Source: Clostridia bacterium
Lineage (GTDB): Bacteria; Bacillota_A; Clostridia; Oscillospirales; Acutalibacteraceae
Length of the DNA: 41,453 nucleotides
Direction: 5' to 3'
Assembly: GCA_009930155.1 (NCBI GenBank)
Contig: RZYX01000008.1
Span: forward strand, 1 to 41,453
In this document: positions 1 through 8,469 of the stretch, piece after piece
How positions within the stretch are numbered: position 1 is the first letter of the stretch
Layout: every line of letters begins with the position of its first letter
Notes under the pieces: model-generated
The model's database searches: none
Seen by the model: only the letters and a program-made list of their open reading frames with translations
Told to the model about the DNA's origin: nothing
Program-made: the position numbers and the translations under genes

Positions 1-468
1 TCCGTTTTGTATACTCATTGCAGGCGTTGCGTATGTATGGTTCACCTTTAAAACTTCTTTAGCTGTTGAATCAAGCGAAACTGTCGATGTATCTGTAAGC
101 AAGAAAAGATTTGTCGACATCATATTAATATCTTTAACTGAGCTAGAACTTATTCTGTAAGGATATCCTTCTCCATTACTAAAGCTTGCTACAACACTTT
201 TAAAAGAATCAGACATTGAGGAAAGAGTGCCTATTTCAAAAGTTTCTGTTGCAACAAAAAGCAATAATAATACAACAAAAACAATTGCAACTGTTCTTAC
301 AATTGCATTTGTACCTTTTTGCACTTTTGATTTTACACTATCCTTTTTTTTAGAGGATTGTCGCACTGGCTTTTTTGATGATTTTGGTATTTGGGGTGTG
401 TTATGCTTTGGCTGTTTTCTATCTTTTTTTATTGCTTTTGATTTTTTCTCTGTTGGTAGCTTTGGCAC
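1..468 (-). CDS. Membrane-anchored hypothetical protein, N-terminal part (runs off left edge)
   Basis: Reading the minus strand from a GTG at 468 gives 156 codons with no stop before the window edge. The first ~54 residues are very rich in Lys, Ser and Pro, followed by one hydrophobic segment at about residues 55-73 (AIVRTVAIVFVVLLLLFVA), so this looks like a type II membrane protein with a basic cytoplasmic tail and an external C-terminal domain. The GTG shares one base with the truA stop codon and has a GGGAG ribosome binding site 9 nt upstream, which supports translational coupling to truA and membership of the same operon. The overall plan resembles the DUF5711 proteins of Clostridia, but only the N-terminus is here, so that family label is a guess. 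Confidence 0.6.
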   Translation of the reverse strand, partial: MPKLPTEKKSKAIKKDRKQPKHNTPQIPKSSKKPVRQSSKKKDSVKSKVQKGTNAIVRTVAIVFVVLLLLFVATETFEIGTLSSMSDSFKSVVASFSNGEGYPYRISSSSVKDINMMSTNLFLLTDTSTVSLDSTAKEVLKVNHTYATPAMSIQNG

Positions 469-1214
469 TATTTTTCACTCCCGTAATTCACCTTATTTAA
501 GTAAAGTCCACACGCTGGTGCTGTAAAACCTGCAAGCATGCGATTTCTACTTGCTAATATGTCTTTTATGGTATTCTCTTTAATTCTCCCTTGTGCTATT
601 TCAAGCAAAGTTCCAACCATTATACGAACCATATTATAAAGAAAGCCATCTGCTTCAACCGTAAAGATAACCAAATCTCCACGCCGTTCTACAGATGCAT
701 TTTTAACTGTTCTTATTGTTGTTTCTATACGGCTATTGCTACCACAAAATCCAACATAATCATAAGTACCTACAAAATCCTTTGCCTGATTATTTAGCAT
801 ATCTGTATCCATTGAATATTTATAATGCAATGCATACCCGTACAAAAACGGATCTTTTACAGGCGAATTATGTATTTTATAAATGTACTGTTTACTTTCG
901 CAGTCATATCTTGCATGAAAATCCTGCGAAACTTCATAACAATTAACCACAGCAATATCATAAGGTAATGTTGCGTTAAGTGCTGCCATAAATCTATCAC
1001 ATAAAATTGTATTTTCTGTTTTTACACTACAACAATATTCATTCGCATGAACACCTGCATCCGTTCGGCTACATCCGACTACAGGCTCTCTCTTTTGCAA
1101 TATTTTTTGAATGCAATCCTGAAGAATTTGTTGAACTGTAATAGCATTTTTCTGAACTTGCCATCCATGATATTTTTTTCCATCAAAACGCAAGGTTAAA
1201 AGCAAATTTCTCAT
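468..1214 (-). CDS. truA: tRNA pseudouridine(38-40) synthase TruA
   Basis: A 248-residue protein of normal TruA length that converts uridines 38, 39 and 40 of the tRNA anticodon arm to pseudouridine. The catalytic motif GCSRTDAGVHA is present, with the nucleophilic Asp at residue 52, and the N-terminal LRFDGKKYHGWQ and C-terminal FLYNMVRIMVGTL blocks are typical of the family. It follows ecfT by 18 nt and its stop overlaps the next start by one base. The ecfA1-ecfA2-ecfT-truA order is a well-known Firmicutes arrangement, which adds support. Confidence 0.97.
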   Translation of the reverse strand: MRNLLLTLRFDGKKYHGWQVQKNAITVQQILQDCIQKILQKREPVVGCSRTDAGVHANEYCCSVKTENTILCDRFMAALNATLPYDIAVVNCYEVSQDFHARYDCESKQYIYKIHNSPVKDPFLYGYALHYKYSMDTDMLNNQAKDFVGTYDYVGFCGSNSRIETTIRTVKNASVERRGDLVIFTVEADGFLYNMVRIMVGTLLEIAQGRIKENTIKDILASRNRMLAGFTAPACGLYLNKVNYGSEK

Positions 1215-1232
1215 ATATATTATCTACACCTT

Positions 1233-2048
1233 TTAAATAAGATGAACAAATTTCATGTTAAGAATTAAAACTACAGCACACATAGCAGTAAGCAAAAAAG
1301 CACTCAAAAAGTCAATCTTTGCAAGCTTCATCTGCTTCATTCTTGTCCTACCCTCTGCACCTCTATAACAACGACATTCCATTGCAAATGCAAGTTCATA
1401 TGCTCGTCTAAACGAAGTGACAAAGAGTGGAATAAAAATTGGAATAAGTGCTTTTGACCTTTGAATAAGTCCGCCTGTTTCAAGGTCTGCACCCCTTGCT
1501 TTTTGTGCATTTGTAATCTTTTCAAACTCCTCAATAAGAGTTGGTATAAAGCGAAGTGCAATTGTCATCATCATTGCAACTGTGTGCACTCCATTTTTCA
1601 TAAACTTGAACGGTGACATTATCCTTTCAAGCCCATCTGTTATCATTGTTGGAGATGTGGTATAGGTAAGCAATGAGCTTGCAATTATAAGACAAATAAT
1701 TCTAATTGCCATAAAAACTGCTGTATACACACCGCCAGAGGTGATTTCTATAAAGCCATATTTAAACCATGTTTCGCCTTTATGAGTATAAAAAATATTA
1801 AGTACAGCTGTAAATATAATTATAAACAAAATTGGCTTTATACCACGAAGTATAAGCTTTATAGATATTCTTGAACTCGCTATCATTATTGCAAGTATAA
1901 TAACCATAACTCCCAAAGAAAAAAAGTTTTTACACAAAAATATTATTACTATAAATGCAAGTGTTAGAAATATTTTCATCCTAGGGTCCATTCTATGCAA
2001 AACGGATTTGCCAGGAAAATATTGTCCTATTGTTATGTCTTTTACCAT
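1233..2048 (-). CDS. ecfT: Energy-coupling factor transporter transmembrane protein EcfT
   Basis: A 271-residue membrane protein with several hydrophobic segments (about 26-58, 70-86, 107-130, 155-172, 248-267). It is the T subunit that links the two EcfA ATPases to exchangeable vitamin-binding S subunits in group II ECF transporters. The two cytoplasmic coupling-helix motifs are visible: KARGAD at about 183-188 and an Arg-containing copy, AMECRCYRG at 222-230, where many homologues have an A-R-G core. The start codon lies 11 nt after ecfA2 in the same operon. No S component is encoded here, so the module presumably serves S proteins encoded elsewhere. Confidence 0.95.
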   Translation of the reverse strand: MVKDITIGQYFPGKSVLHRMDPRMKIFLTLAFIVIIFLCKNFFSLGVMVIILAIMIASSRISIKLILRGIKPILFIIIFTAVLNIFYTHKGETWFKYGFIEITSGGVYTAVFMAIRIICLIIASSLLTYTTSPTMITDGLERIMSPFKFMKNGVHTVAMMMTIALRFIPTLIEEFEKITNAQKARGADLETGGLIQRSKALIPIFIPLFVTSFRRAYELAFAMECRCYRGAEGRTRMKQMKLAKIDFLSAFLLTAMCAVVLILNMKFVHLI

Positions 2049-2059
2049 ATTATCCTCCG

Positions 2060-2914
2060 TTACGCCTTCCCAAGAAGCCTTTCAATCTCTTTCTTACCCT
2101 GCTCTACTGTATATATATTGCGGCTAATATCAACTCCACATTCTGCAAGTCGCATAAAAACTCTTGTAATTTGTGGAACATCAAGCCCCATATTTATTAT
2201 CTCGTTACTCCTTGAATAAATCTCATCAACTGTGCCATACATTGCAACTTTTGATTCATTCATTACCAGAACCTTTGTCGCCATCTTTGCAACATCCTCC
2301 ATACTGTGAGAAACAATAAGAACAGTGCTGCCTGTATCCTGCCTGTATTCTTTAATCATTCCCAGTATAGTATCCCTACCCTTTGGGTCAAGACCTGATG
2401 TTGGCTCGTCCAATATAAGCACCTTTGGACTCATAGCCATAACACCTGCTATTGCAACTCTGCGTTTTTCTCCGCCAGATAAATCAAACGGAGATTTACT
2501 AAGTTGTTCTTCCTTAAGACCAACAAAGTTTGCAGCCATACGAACTCTTTTATCAATCTCATCTTCTGAAAGTCTCATGTTTTTAGGACCAAATGCTATG
2601 TCTTTATAAACAGTTTCTTCAAATAACTGATATTCGGGATATTGAAAACAAAGACCAACTTTAAATCGCACATCACGAACTGTTTCTTTATTTTCCCATA
2701 TATCTATACCATCTATATAGAGTTTGCCCGAAGTAGGCTTTAAAAGTCCATTTAAATGCTGAACAAGAGTACTTTTACCAGAGCCTGTGTGGCCAATTAT
2801 TCCAACAAGTTCTCCCTGCTCAATTTCTATATTGATATCATTTATTGCAGCTATTTCAAATGGTGTACCTGAACTATAGAGATATGATAAATTTTGCAAT
2901 TTTATAATATTCAT
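2060..2914 (-). CDS. ecfA2: Energy-coupling factor transporter ATPase EcfA2
   Basis: ABC ATPase of 284 residues from the chosen start. Walker A GHTGSGKST is at 41-49, the signature LSGGEKRR at 145-152 and Walker B LILDE at about 166-170. A longer reading frame exists to 2956, but the ATG at 2914 has a GGAGG 9 nt upstream and overlaps the ecfA1 stop by one base (TGATG), so coupling is likely. Having two adjacent, different EcfA proteins followed by EcfT is the hallmark of group II ECF modules, in which EcfA1 and EcfA2 form a heterodimer. Confidence 0.95.
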   Translation of the reverse strand: MNIIKLQNLSYLYSSGTPFEIAAINDINIEIEQGELVGIIGHTGSGKSTLVQHLNGLLKPTSGKLYIDGIDIWENKETVRDVRFKVGLCFQYPEYQLFEETVYKDIAFGPKNMRLSEDEIDKRVRMAANFVGLKEEQLSKSPFDLSGGEKRRVAIAGVMAMSPKVLILDEPTSGLDPKGRDTILGMIKEYRQDTGSTVLIVSHSMEDVAKMATKVLVMNESKVAMYGTVDEIYSRSNEIINMGLDVPQITRVFMRLAECGVDISRNIYTVEQGKKEIERLLGKA

Positions 2915-3768
2915 CAGCCTTGCACCTCCAACGCCTTTAATATTGAAGTTACACATTCCTCTGTTTGTAAAATATCATTTGGCATATTAACCCCAATTTT
3001 TGAAAGGTGCTGTGAAAGTTCTGTTACCTGTGGAACATCAAGACCAACGGAACGCAAAAGATCTATGTTTGCAAAAACCTTTTTTGGAGTTCCATCTAGT
3101 ATTACTTTTGCATTATCCATTACAACTACTCTATTAGCTATTACTGCTTCATCCATAAAGTGTGTTATGAATACAACCGTCATTCCAAACTCTTTATTTA
3201 ACATGCGAATAGTTTTCATTACCTCTTGCCTGCCTCGTGGGTCAAGCATTGCTGTAGCTTCATCTAATACAATACATTCAGGTTGCATAGCAATAACTCC
3301 AGCTATTGCAACTCTTTGCTTTTGACCACCTGAAAGCTTGTGTGGCTCATGTTGCCTATATTCATACATTCCTACAGTCTTGAGTGCATCATCAACTCTT
3401 TTGCGAATTTCGTGTGGTTCTACACCTAAGTTTTCAGGGCCAAATGCCACATCTTCCTCAACAATTGTTGCAACAATCTGATTGTCTGGGTTTTGAAACA
3501 CCATTCCAATTGTCTGACGAATATCATATTTCAAATCCTCATCAGATGTATCCATACCATTTATTAATACTCTGCCCTGTTCGGGAAGCAAGATTGCATT
3601 TGTAAGTTTTGCAAGAGTTGATTTGCCCGAACCGTTATGACCTAAAACAGCGACAAAATCTCCACTTTGGATTTCAAGATTTAGCTCGTTAATTGCCAAC
3701 GGTTCAGAAAACTCTGAATTACCTTCATACCTAAAATTTACATTTTCAAACTTGATAATAGTGTCCAT
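2914..3768 (-). CDS. ecfA1: Energy-coupling factor transporter ATPase EcfA1
   Basis: ABC ATPase of 284 residues. Walker A GHNGSGKST is at 43-51, the signature LSGGQKQR at 145-152 and Walker B IVLDE at about 166-170; the Walker B is followed by ATAMLDPRGR, with Ala where EcfA2 has Pro. Two in-frame ATGs lie close together (3774 and 3768). The AAGGA site is only 1 nt from the first but 7 nt from the second, so I start at 3768. It sits 20 nt downstream of the methyltransferase gene and overlaps ecfA2. Confidence 0.94.
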   Translation of the reverse strand: MDTIIKFENVNFRYEGNSEFSEPLAINELNLEIQSGDFVAVLGHNGSGKSTLAKLTNAILLPEQGRVLINGMDTSDEDLKYDIRQTIGMVFQNPDNQIVATIVEEDVAFGPENLGVEPHEIRKRVDDALKTVGMYEYRQHEPHKLSGGQKQRVAIAGVIAMQPECIVLDEATAMLDPRGRQEVMKTIRMLNKEFGMTVVFITHFMDEAVIANRVVVMDNAKVILDGTPKKVFANIDLLRSVGLDVPQVTELSQHLSKIGVNMPNDILQTEECVTSILKALEVQG

Positions 3769-3788
3769 TTGCATTTCCTTTAATATTA

Positions 3789-4655
3789 CTATTTATTAGT
3801 CCATATAGCTGATGCTCCACAAGGAAGCACCAATCCTGTTTGTGTAGCCTTTAATCCAATTTCATCTGATGTAACTTTTCCACCAAACCTTGGTGTTATA
3901 ATTGAGCCTAAAATATAGTGCATTACTGCGGGTGAAAGACCTGTTGTGTAAGAGTTTACTAAGAACATAAGCGGTTCATCACTTAGAACCTGTGAGCAAA
4001 GTTCTACAAAGCCATAGACTTTTTCTTCTAGTTTCCAAACTTCTCCACCAGGACCTCTGCCATATGAAGGTGGATCCATAATAATTATGTCATACTTATT
4101 GCCACGCCTAATCTCACGCTCAACAAATTTAACGCAATCATCAACAATCCAGCGGATATTTTTATCTGACACTTTGCTTGACTGTGCATTTTCCTTAGCA
4201 TATGCTACCATACCTTTTGATGCATCAACATGAACCACCTGTGCATTTTGGGCAAGACTAGCTACTGTTGCACCACCTGTGTATGCAAAAAGATTAAGCA
4301 CACGCACTTGCCTGCCAGCAGTTTCGATTACTTTTCTGGTAAAATCCCAATTAACAGCTTGCTCTGGGAAAAGCCCAGTATGCTTAAATCCCATTGGCTT
4401 TATTTTAAATGTTAAATCTTTATAATCTATACTCCACTCGTCAGGAAAGTTTTTGTAAACCTGCCATGAACCACCGCCAGAAGCAGAACGACTATAGCGT
4501 GCATCTGCATTCTTCCACATCGGATGTAACTTTGGTGTTTGCCAAATCACCTGTGGATCTGGTCTTATTAAATTTACATTTCCCCAACGCTCTAAACGTT
4601 CACCGTCTGAACAATCGAGTAATTCATAATCTTTCCAGTCGCTAGATACTCGCAT
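3789..4655 (-). CDS. Class I SAM-dependent RNA methyltransferase (RlmI/RlmK-like catalytic domain)
   Basis: A 288-residue protein with the Rossmann methyltransferase motifs: LNLFAYTGGATVA (SAM binding, about residues 119-131), an acidic VDAS after strand 2, and DPPSYGRG (motif IV) at about 194-201. The FAYTGG plus DPPSYG pair is characteristic of the COG1092 23S rRNA m5C methyltransferase group. The N-terminal PUA domain seen in long RlmI proteins is absent, so this is the short form, and the target base cannot be read from sequence. The start is 1 nt after the glmM stop, with AAGGAAAGG just upstream, so it is cotranscribed with glmM. Confidence 0.85.
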   Translation of the reverse strand: MRVSSDWKDYELLDCSDGERLERWGNVNLIRPDPQVIWQTPKLHPMWKNADARYSRSASGGGSWQVYKNFPDEWSIDYKDLTFKIKPMGFKHTGLFPEQAVNWDFTRKVIETAGRQVRVLNLFAYTGGATVASLAQNAQVVHVDASKGMVAYAKENAQSSKVSDKNIRWIVDDCVKFVEREIRRGNKYDIIIMDPPSYGRGPGGEVWKLEEKVYGFVELCSQVLSDEPLMFLVNSYTTGLSPAVMHYILGSIITPRFGGKVTSDEIGLKATQTGLVLPCGASAIWTNK

Positions 4656-4656
4656 A

Positions 4657-6006
4657 TTATATTAACCTTTCCTTAACTACTTCTGCAATTTCTCTTCCAA
4701 GTGTATCAATTTGTTTTAAATCTTTACCCTCAAGCATAACACGAACCAATGGTTCTGTGCCTGAAACTCTAACGAGAACTCTTCCACTATCTCCAAGCTC
4801 CTGCTCTGCTTTTTGGATTGCTATTTTTATATCTTCATCATCTTCAAAGCGAACCTTGCCAAACTTTGAAACTTTTACATTAAACAAAACTTGTGGGAAC
4901 ACATCCATACATGATGCCATTTCACTTAACTTTTTGTTTGTCCTTTTTATTGCACGAAGAATCTGAACAGCTGTAAGTTGACCATCGCCAGTTGTTGAAT
5001 AATCAAGAAAGATTACATGTCCGGACTGCTCTCCACCAATTACATAATTGTTCTTAAGCATTTCTTCAAGAACATATCGATCTCCGACCTTTGTCTTTTT
5101 ACAAACTATATTGTTTTCCTGTGCAAACTTGAAAAAACCCATGTTGCTCATAACAGTTACAACTGATGTGTCATCTTTAAGTCTGCCTGTTTCCTTCATA
5201 TCTTTTGCACAAATTGCAATTATCTTATCTCCATCTACAATATCACCGTTTTCGTCAACTGCTATTAGTCTATCTGCATCACCATCAAACGCAAAACCCA
5301 AATCACAATTATTATCTATAACAAACTTTTGTAGATTTTCAACATAAGTTGAACCGCATTTGTCGTTTATATTAAGTCCGTCAGGCTGTGCATTTATTAT
5401 CTGACAGTTTACACCCAAACTCTCAAAAAGTTTTTTTGCAGTGGTACTTGATGAACCATTTGCACAATCCAGAGCAACTTTCATTCCATTATAACGGTAT
5501 TCAGAAGTACTAAGTATATGATTTATATAGTCATCTGTTGAGGTGCTTGCTCTTTTTATTCTTCCAACTTCGCCTCTGATTTTAATTGGAGGTGATGCAA
5601 CTTCATCAAGAATAATTGCTTCTATTTCTTCTTCAAGTTCGTCCGCAAGCTTATATCCGTCAGACTTAAAAATCTTTATTCCATTATATTCACAAGGATT
5701 ATGAGATGCTGAGATCATAATTCCTGCATCATATCCATATTCCTTTACAAGATATGCAACAGCTGGGGTTGGCACAACGCCTAAAATAAGCACATCTGCA
5801 CCCACAGAGCAAAGTCCAGCAGCAATTGCTGCCTTTAGCATATCTGAAGAAATTCTTGTATCTGTACCTATAAGTACCTTTGGTCTTTTGTGAGTGCTAT
5901 CTGTCAATACCATTGCAGCTGCCCTGCCTATTTTCATTGCAAGCTCACAAGTAAGTTCGCTATTTGCAACTCCTCTTGCTCCGTCTGTTCCAAAAAGTCT
6001 ACCCAT
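4657..6006 (-). CDS. glmM: Phosphoglucosamine mutase GlmM
   Basis: A 449-residue alpha-D-phosphohexomutase that interconverts glucosamine-6-phosphate and glucosamine-1-phosphate on the path to UDP-GlcNAc and peptidoglycan. The active-site phosphoserine loop ISASHNP has its second Ser at residue 101, the Mg-binding loop DGDADR is at 241-246, and the C-terminal phosphate-binding RVSGTEPLVRV is intact. Length and N-terminus (MGRLFGTDGARG) are standard. It lies 21 nt after ruvB and 1 nt before the methyltransferase gene. No cdaA/cdaR genes are adjacent, unlike the common Bacillus arrangement. Confidence 0.97.
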   Translation of the reverse strand: MGRLFGTDGARGVANSELTCELAMKIGRAAAMVLTDSTHKRPKVLIGTDTRISSDMLKAAIAAGLCSVGADVLILGVVPTPAVAYLVKEYGYDAGIMISASHNPCEYNGIKIFKSDGYKLADELEEEIEAIILDEVASPPIKIRGEVGRIKRASTSTDDYINHILSTSEYRYNGMKVALDCANGSSSTTAKKLFESLGVNCQIINAQPDGLNINDKCGSTYVENLQKFVIDNNCDLGFAFDGDADRLIAVDENGDIVDGDKIIAICAKDMKETGRLKDDTSVVTVMSNMGFFKFAQENNIVCKKTKVGDRYVLEEMLKNNYVIGGEQSGHVIFLDYSTTGDGQLTAVQILRAIKRTNKKLSEMASCMDVFPQVLFNVKVSKFGKVRFEDDEDIKIAIQKAEQELGDSGRVLVRVSGTEPLVRVMLEGKDLKQIDTLGREIAEVVKERLI

Positions 6007-6027
6007 TATCCTATCCCCTAATTTTCC

Positions 6028-7047
6028 TTATTTTTCTTGAAAATCTATTCCAAGATGCCTATATCCTGCGGGAGTTACAACTCTACCACGAGGTGTTCTA
6101 CTTAAGAATCCAATTTGCATAAGATATGGCTCATATACATCTTCTAAAGTAATTGATTCCTCACCGATTGCCGCCGCTATTGTTTCAAGCCCTACTGGGC
6201 CTCCATTATAATTCTTTATCATAGCAGTTAACAATAATCTATCAATATTATCAAGACCGAGCGGGTCAATTTCCATTCTACCAAGTGCAATTTTTGCACT
6301 GTCCTGCGTTATTACTCCGTTACCCATAACCTGCGCAAAATCTCTTGAGCGTTTCAAAAGCCTATTTGCTATTCTGGGTGTACCCCTTGAACGAGATGCA
6401 ATTTCAAGTGAACCATCATTATCTATACCAATACCAAGAATACCAGCACTTCTATTTACTATTCGGCTAAGTTCTTCTGTTGTGTATAATTCTAGTCTTA
6501 ATATAACTCCAAATCTATCACGAAGTGGAGCTGTAAGCTGGCCTGCACGAGTGGTTGCACCAACCAATGTAAACTTAGGTAAATCAAGCCTTATTGACCT
6601 TGCAGACGGCCCTTTTCCTATTATTATATCAAGTGCATTATCCTCCATTGCAGGATACAACACCTCTTCAACACTTTTTGAAAGTCGGTGTATTTCATCA
6701 ATAAATAAAACATCACCTTCACTTAAATTAGTAAGCAGTGCTGCCAAATCACCAGGCTTTTCAATTGCAGGACCCGATGTTATTCTTATATTTACATCCA
6801 TAGCATTAGCTATTATGCCTGCAAGAGTTGTTTTTCCAAGTCCTGGAGGACCATAAAGCAAAACATGGTCAAGCGTTTCTCCTCTGCCCTTTGCCGCCTT
6901 AATATATATGCTCAAATTTTCCTTCGCCTTTTCCTGCCCAATGTATTCTTGCAAGGTTCGTGGACGAAGTGATATTTCAACCTCTGAATCTTCTGGCGAA
7001 TATTCGGGAGCAATTATGCGATTTTCAAAATCCATATCGTGTTCCAT
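6028..7047 (-). CDS. ruvB: Holliday junction branch migration ATPase RuvB
   Basis: AAA+ motor of 339 residues that drives branch migration with RuvA. Walker [10 protein letters not shown] is at 66-74, Walker B/DEAH-like DEIH at 117-120, a sensor-1 region (GATTRAG) follows, and the C-terminal winged helix ends with the family motif [16 protein letters not shown] lies about 6 nt before the ATG at 7047. It is 11 nt downstream of ruvA in a ruvC-ruvA-ruvB cluster. Confidence 0.98.
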   Translation of the reverse strand: MEHDMDFENRIIAPEYSPEDSEVEISLRPRTLQEYIGQEKAKENLSIYIKAAKGRGETLDHVLLYGPPGLGKTTLAGIIANAMDVNIRITSGPAIEKPGDLAALLTNLSEGDVLFIDEIHRLSKSVEEVLYPAMEDNALDIIIGKGPSARSIRLDLPKFTLVGATTRAGQLTAPLRDRFGVILRLELYTTEELSRIVNRSAGILGIGIDNDGSLEIASRSRGTPRIANRLLKRSRDFAQVMGNGVITQDSAKIALGRMEIDPLGLDNIDRLLLTAMIKNYNGGPVGLETIAAAIGEESITLEDVYEPYLMQIGFLSRTPRGRVVTPAGYRHLGIDFQEK

Positions 7048-7058
7048 TTATATCCTCC

Positions 7059-7664
7059 TTACTGATTTGACAGCTCTTTTAAAGCAAGCTTTATCATATC
7101 TTCTACACTCAGTGATAAATCAAACTTGCCAACTACCAATGCTGCCTCAGACTGTGAATATCCAAGCATTACAAGTGCTTCCATAGCCTGTGCTGTATTT
7201 TCTCCTGAAGCCGCAGCTCCTGCCGCCTCAATCTGAGTTGTGTCCATTGTATTACCAATTCCAGCTGCAAGCTTATCCTTAAGTTCCAAAACAATTCTTT
7301 GCGCAATTTTTACCCCAACGCCCTGTGCTTTTGTTAATGCTTTATAATCCCCTGTGGCAATACAAAGTGCCAATTTTTGAGGTTCAAGCTCTGAAAGAAT
7401 TGCAAGTGATGCTTTTGGCCCTACCCCTGAAACACTTTTAAGCATTTTAAAGCAGTCAAGCTCGGATTTATCAAAAAAGCCAAACAAATCCATTGCATCT
7501 TCACGAACACTAAGGTATGTAAAAAGAGTAACCTTGCTACCATTTTCCCCAAGCTTTTTAAGCGTATTTATTGTTGTATTGCATGAAAAAGCAACTCCAC
7601 CACAATCAATTGCAGCAGTTGTTGTATCTGAATATACTAATGTTCCTGTTAAGCTATAAAACAT
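7059..7664 (-). CDS. ruvA: Holliday junction DNA-binding protein RuvA
   Basis: A 201-residue protein with the three RuvA parts: an N-terminal OB fold (MFYSLTGTLVY...), a helix-hairpin-helix region containing SGVGPKASLAIL at about 79-90 and GVGVKIAQRIV at about 115-125, and a flexible linker leading to a C-terminal domain (about 150-198) that contacts RuvB. RuvA tetramers clamp the four-way junction. It starts 17 nt after ruvC. Confidence 0.97.
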   Translation of the reverse strand: MFYSLTGTLVYSDTTTAAIDCGGVAFSCNTTINTLKKLGENGSKVTLFTYLSVREDAMDLFGFFDKSELDCFKMLKSVSGVGPKASLAILSELEPQKLALCIATGDYKALTKAQGVGVKIAQRIVLELKDKLAAGIGNTMDTTQIEAAGAAASGENTAQAMEALVMLGYSQSEAALVVGKFDLSLSVEDMIKLALKELSNQ

Positions 7665-7681
7665 AAATTAATCTCTCCGTA

Positions 7682-8179
7682 TTATAATTTTCCAAGCTTA
7701 CCCATAAGCGAACCACTTACATGAGCATGACATATAGCCATTGCCAGTGCATCTGCTGTATCATCAGGCTTTGGAATTTTATCAAGTTTTAAAATCACTC
7801 GTGTCATTTCCTGAACCTGTTTTTTCTCTGCTCTTCCATAGCCTACAACACTTTGTTTCACCTGAAGAGGTGTGTATTCTGCAATCTCAAGATTATGTTT
7901 TTGTGCTGCAAGCATTATAACTCCTCTTGCTTGGCTTACATCTATAACCGTCTTTGCATTGCTATTATAAAAAATCTTTTCAATTGACATAGCTTTAGCA
8001 TTATTTCGCTCCATAATTTCTGAAAGCTCGTCATATATACATTCAAGCCTGCGGTTAAATGGTGTGCCTGCTTGTGTTGTAACTGCTCCATATTCAATGA
8101 CTGAAAACTTGTTGCCCTCATAATTTATTACGCCATAACCAACTATAGCATAACCTGGGTCGATTCCTAAGATAATCAT
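7682..8179 (-). CDS. ruvC: Crossover junction endodeoxyribonuclease RuvC
   Basis: A 165-residue resolvase that nicks Holliday junctions symmetrically. The four acidic metal-binding residues expected for RuvC are visible: Asp7 in GIDPGY, Glu67 in SIEKIF, and Asp140 and Asp143 in PDDTADAL. It is the first gene of the long minus-strand operon; a strong promoter lies about 84 nt upstream. The start ATG is preceded by a GAGG element (gaggaataaaaATG). Confidence 0.97.
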   Translation of the reverse strand: MIILGIDPGYAIVGYGVINYEGNKFSVIEYGAVTTQAGTPFNRRLECIYDELSEIMERNNAKAMSIEKIFYNSNAKTVIDVSQARGVIMLAAQKHNLEIAEYTPLQVKQSVVGYGRAEKKQVQEMTRVILKLDKIPKPDDTADALAMAICHAHVSGSLMGKLGKL

Positions 8180-8262
8180 TTTTATTCCTCATTTTCACGA
8201 CTTATCCACTCAAATAAGCGGTTATTTCGTGCAACATATTATGCTAAAATATAATTCGAAAT

Positions 8263-8291
8263 ATTATATCACAAAATATTAATTCGAGCAA
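8263..8291 (-). promoter_or_regulatory. Predicted sigma-A promoter of the ruvC-to-truA operon
   Basis: On the minus strand TTGCTC (8291-8286), a 17-nt spacer and TATAAT (8268-8263), with TGA just before the -10 (extended -10). It is the only good promoter-like sequence seen between the esterase terminator and ruvC and would give an ~80-nt leader. Confidence 0.7.
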
Positions 8292-8381
8292 TAAATTGAT
8301 GTGAAAAAGAACTTCATAAAAAGCATTATATTGTTCTTTATACTTATTATATAATATAATGTTATTAATTTGAAAATTGTA

Positions 8382-8449
8382 AAATAAAAAACAAGCAATG
8401 AAACTAGAGAAATCTTTATAAAAGAATACCTCTAATGTTCATTGCCTGT
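8382..8449 (-). terminator. Rho-independent terminator of the esterase gene
   Basis: Two stacked inverted repeats, GCAATGAA/TTCATTGC outside and TAGAG/CTCTA inside, separated by short mismatches and a ~20-nt loop. On the minus strand the hairpin is followed by a T-rich run (TTTTTTATTTT), consistent with the end of the gene that stops at 8470. Confidence 0.7.
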
Positions 8450-8469
8450 CAAATAATTAAATGCTAAAA

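Noticed and set aside
227..526. 99-residue plus-strand open frame
   Set aside because: It lies antisense to the truA-coupled membrane protein, has no ribosome binding site, and its Phe-rich composition is what the complement of Lys-rich codons gives.
3774..3774. Earlier ATG for ecfA1
   Set aside because: The Shine-Dalgarno sequence is only 1 nt away, too close; the ATG at 3768 has correct spacing.
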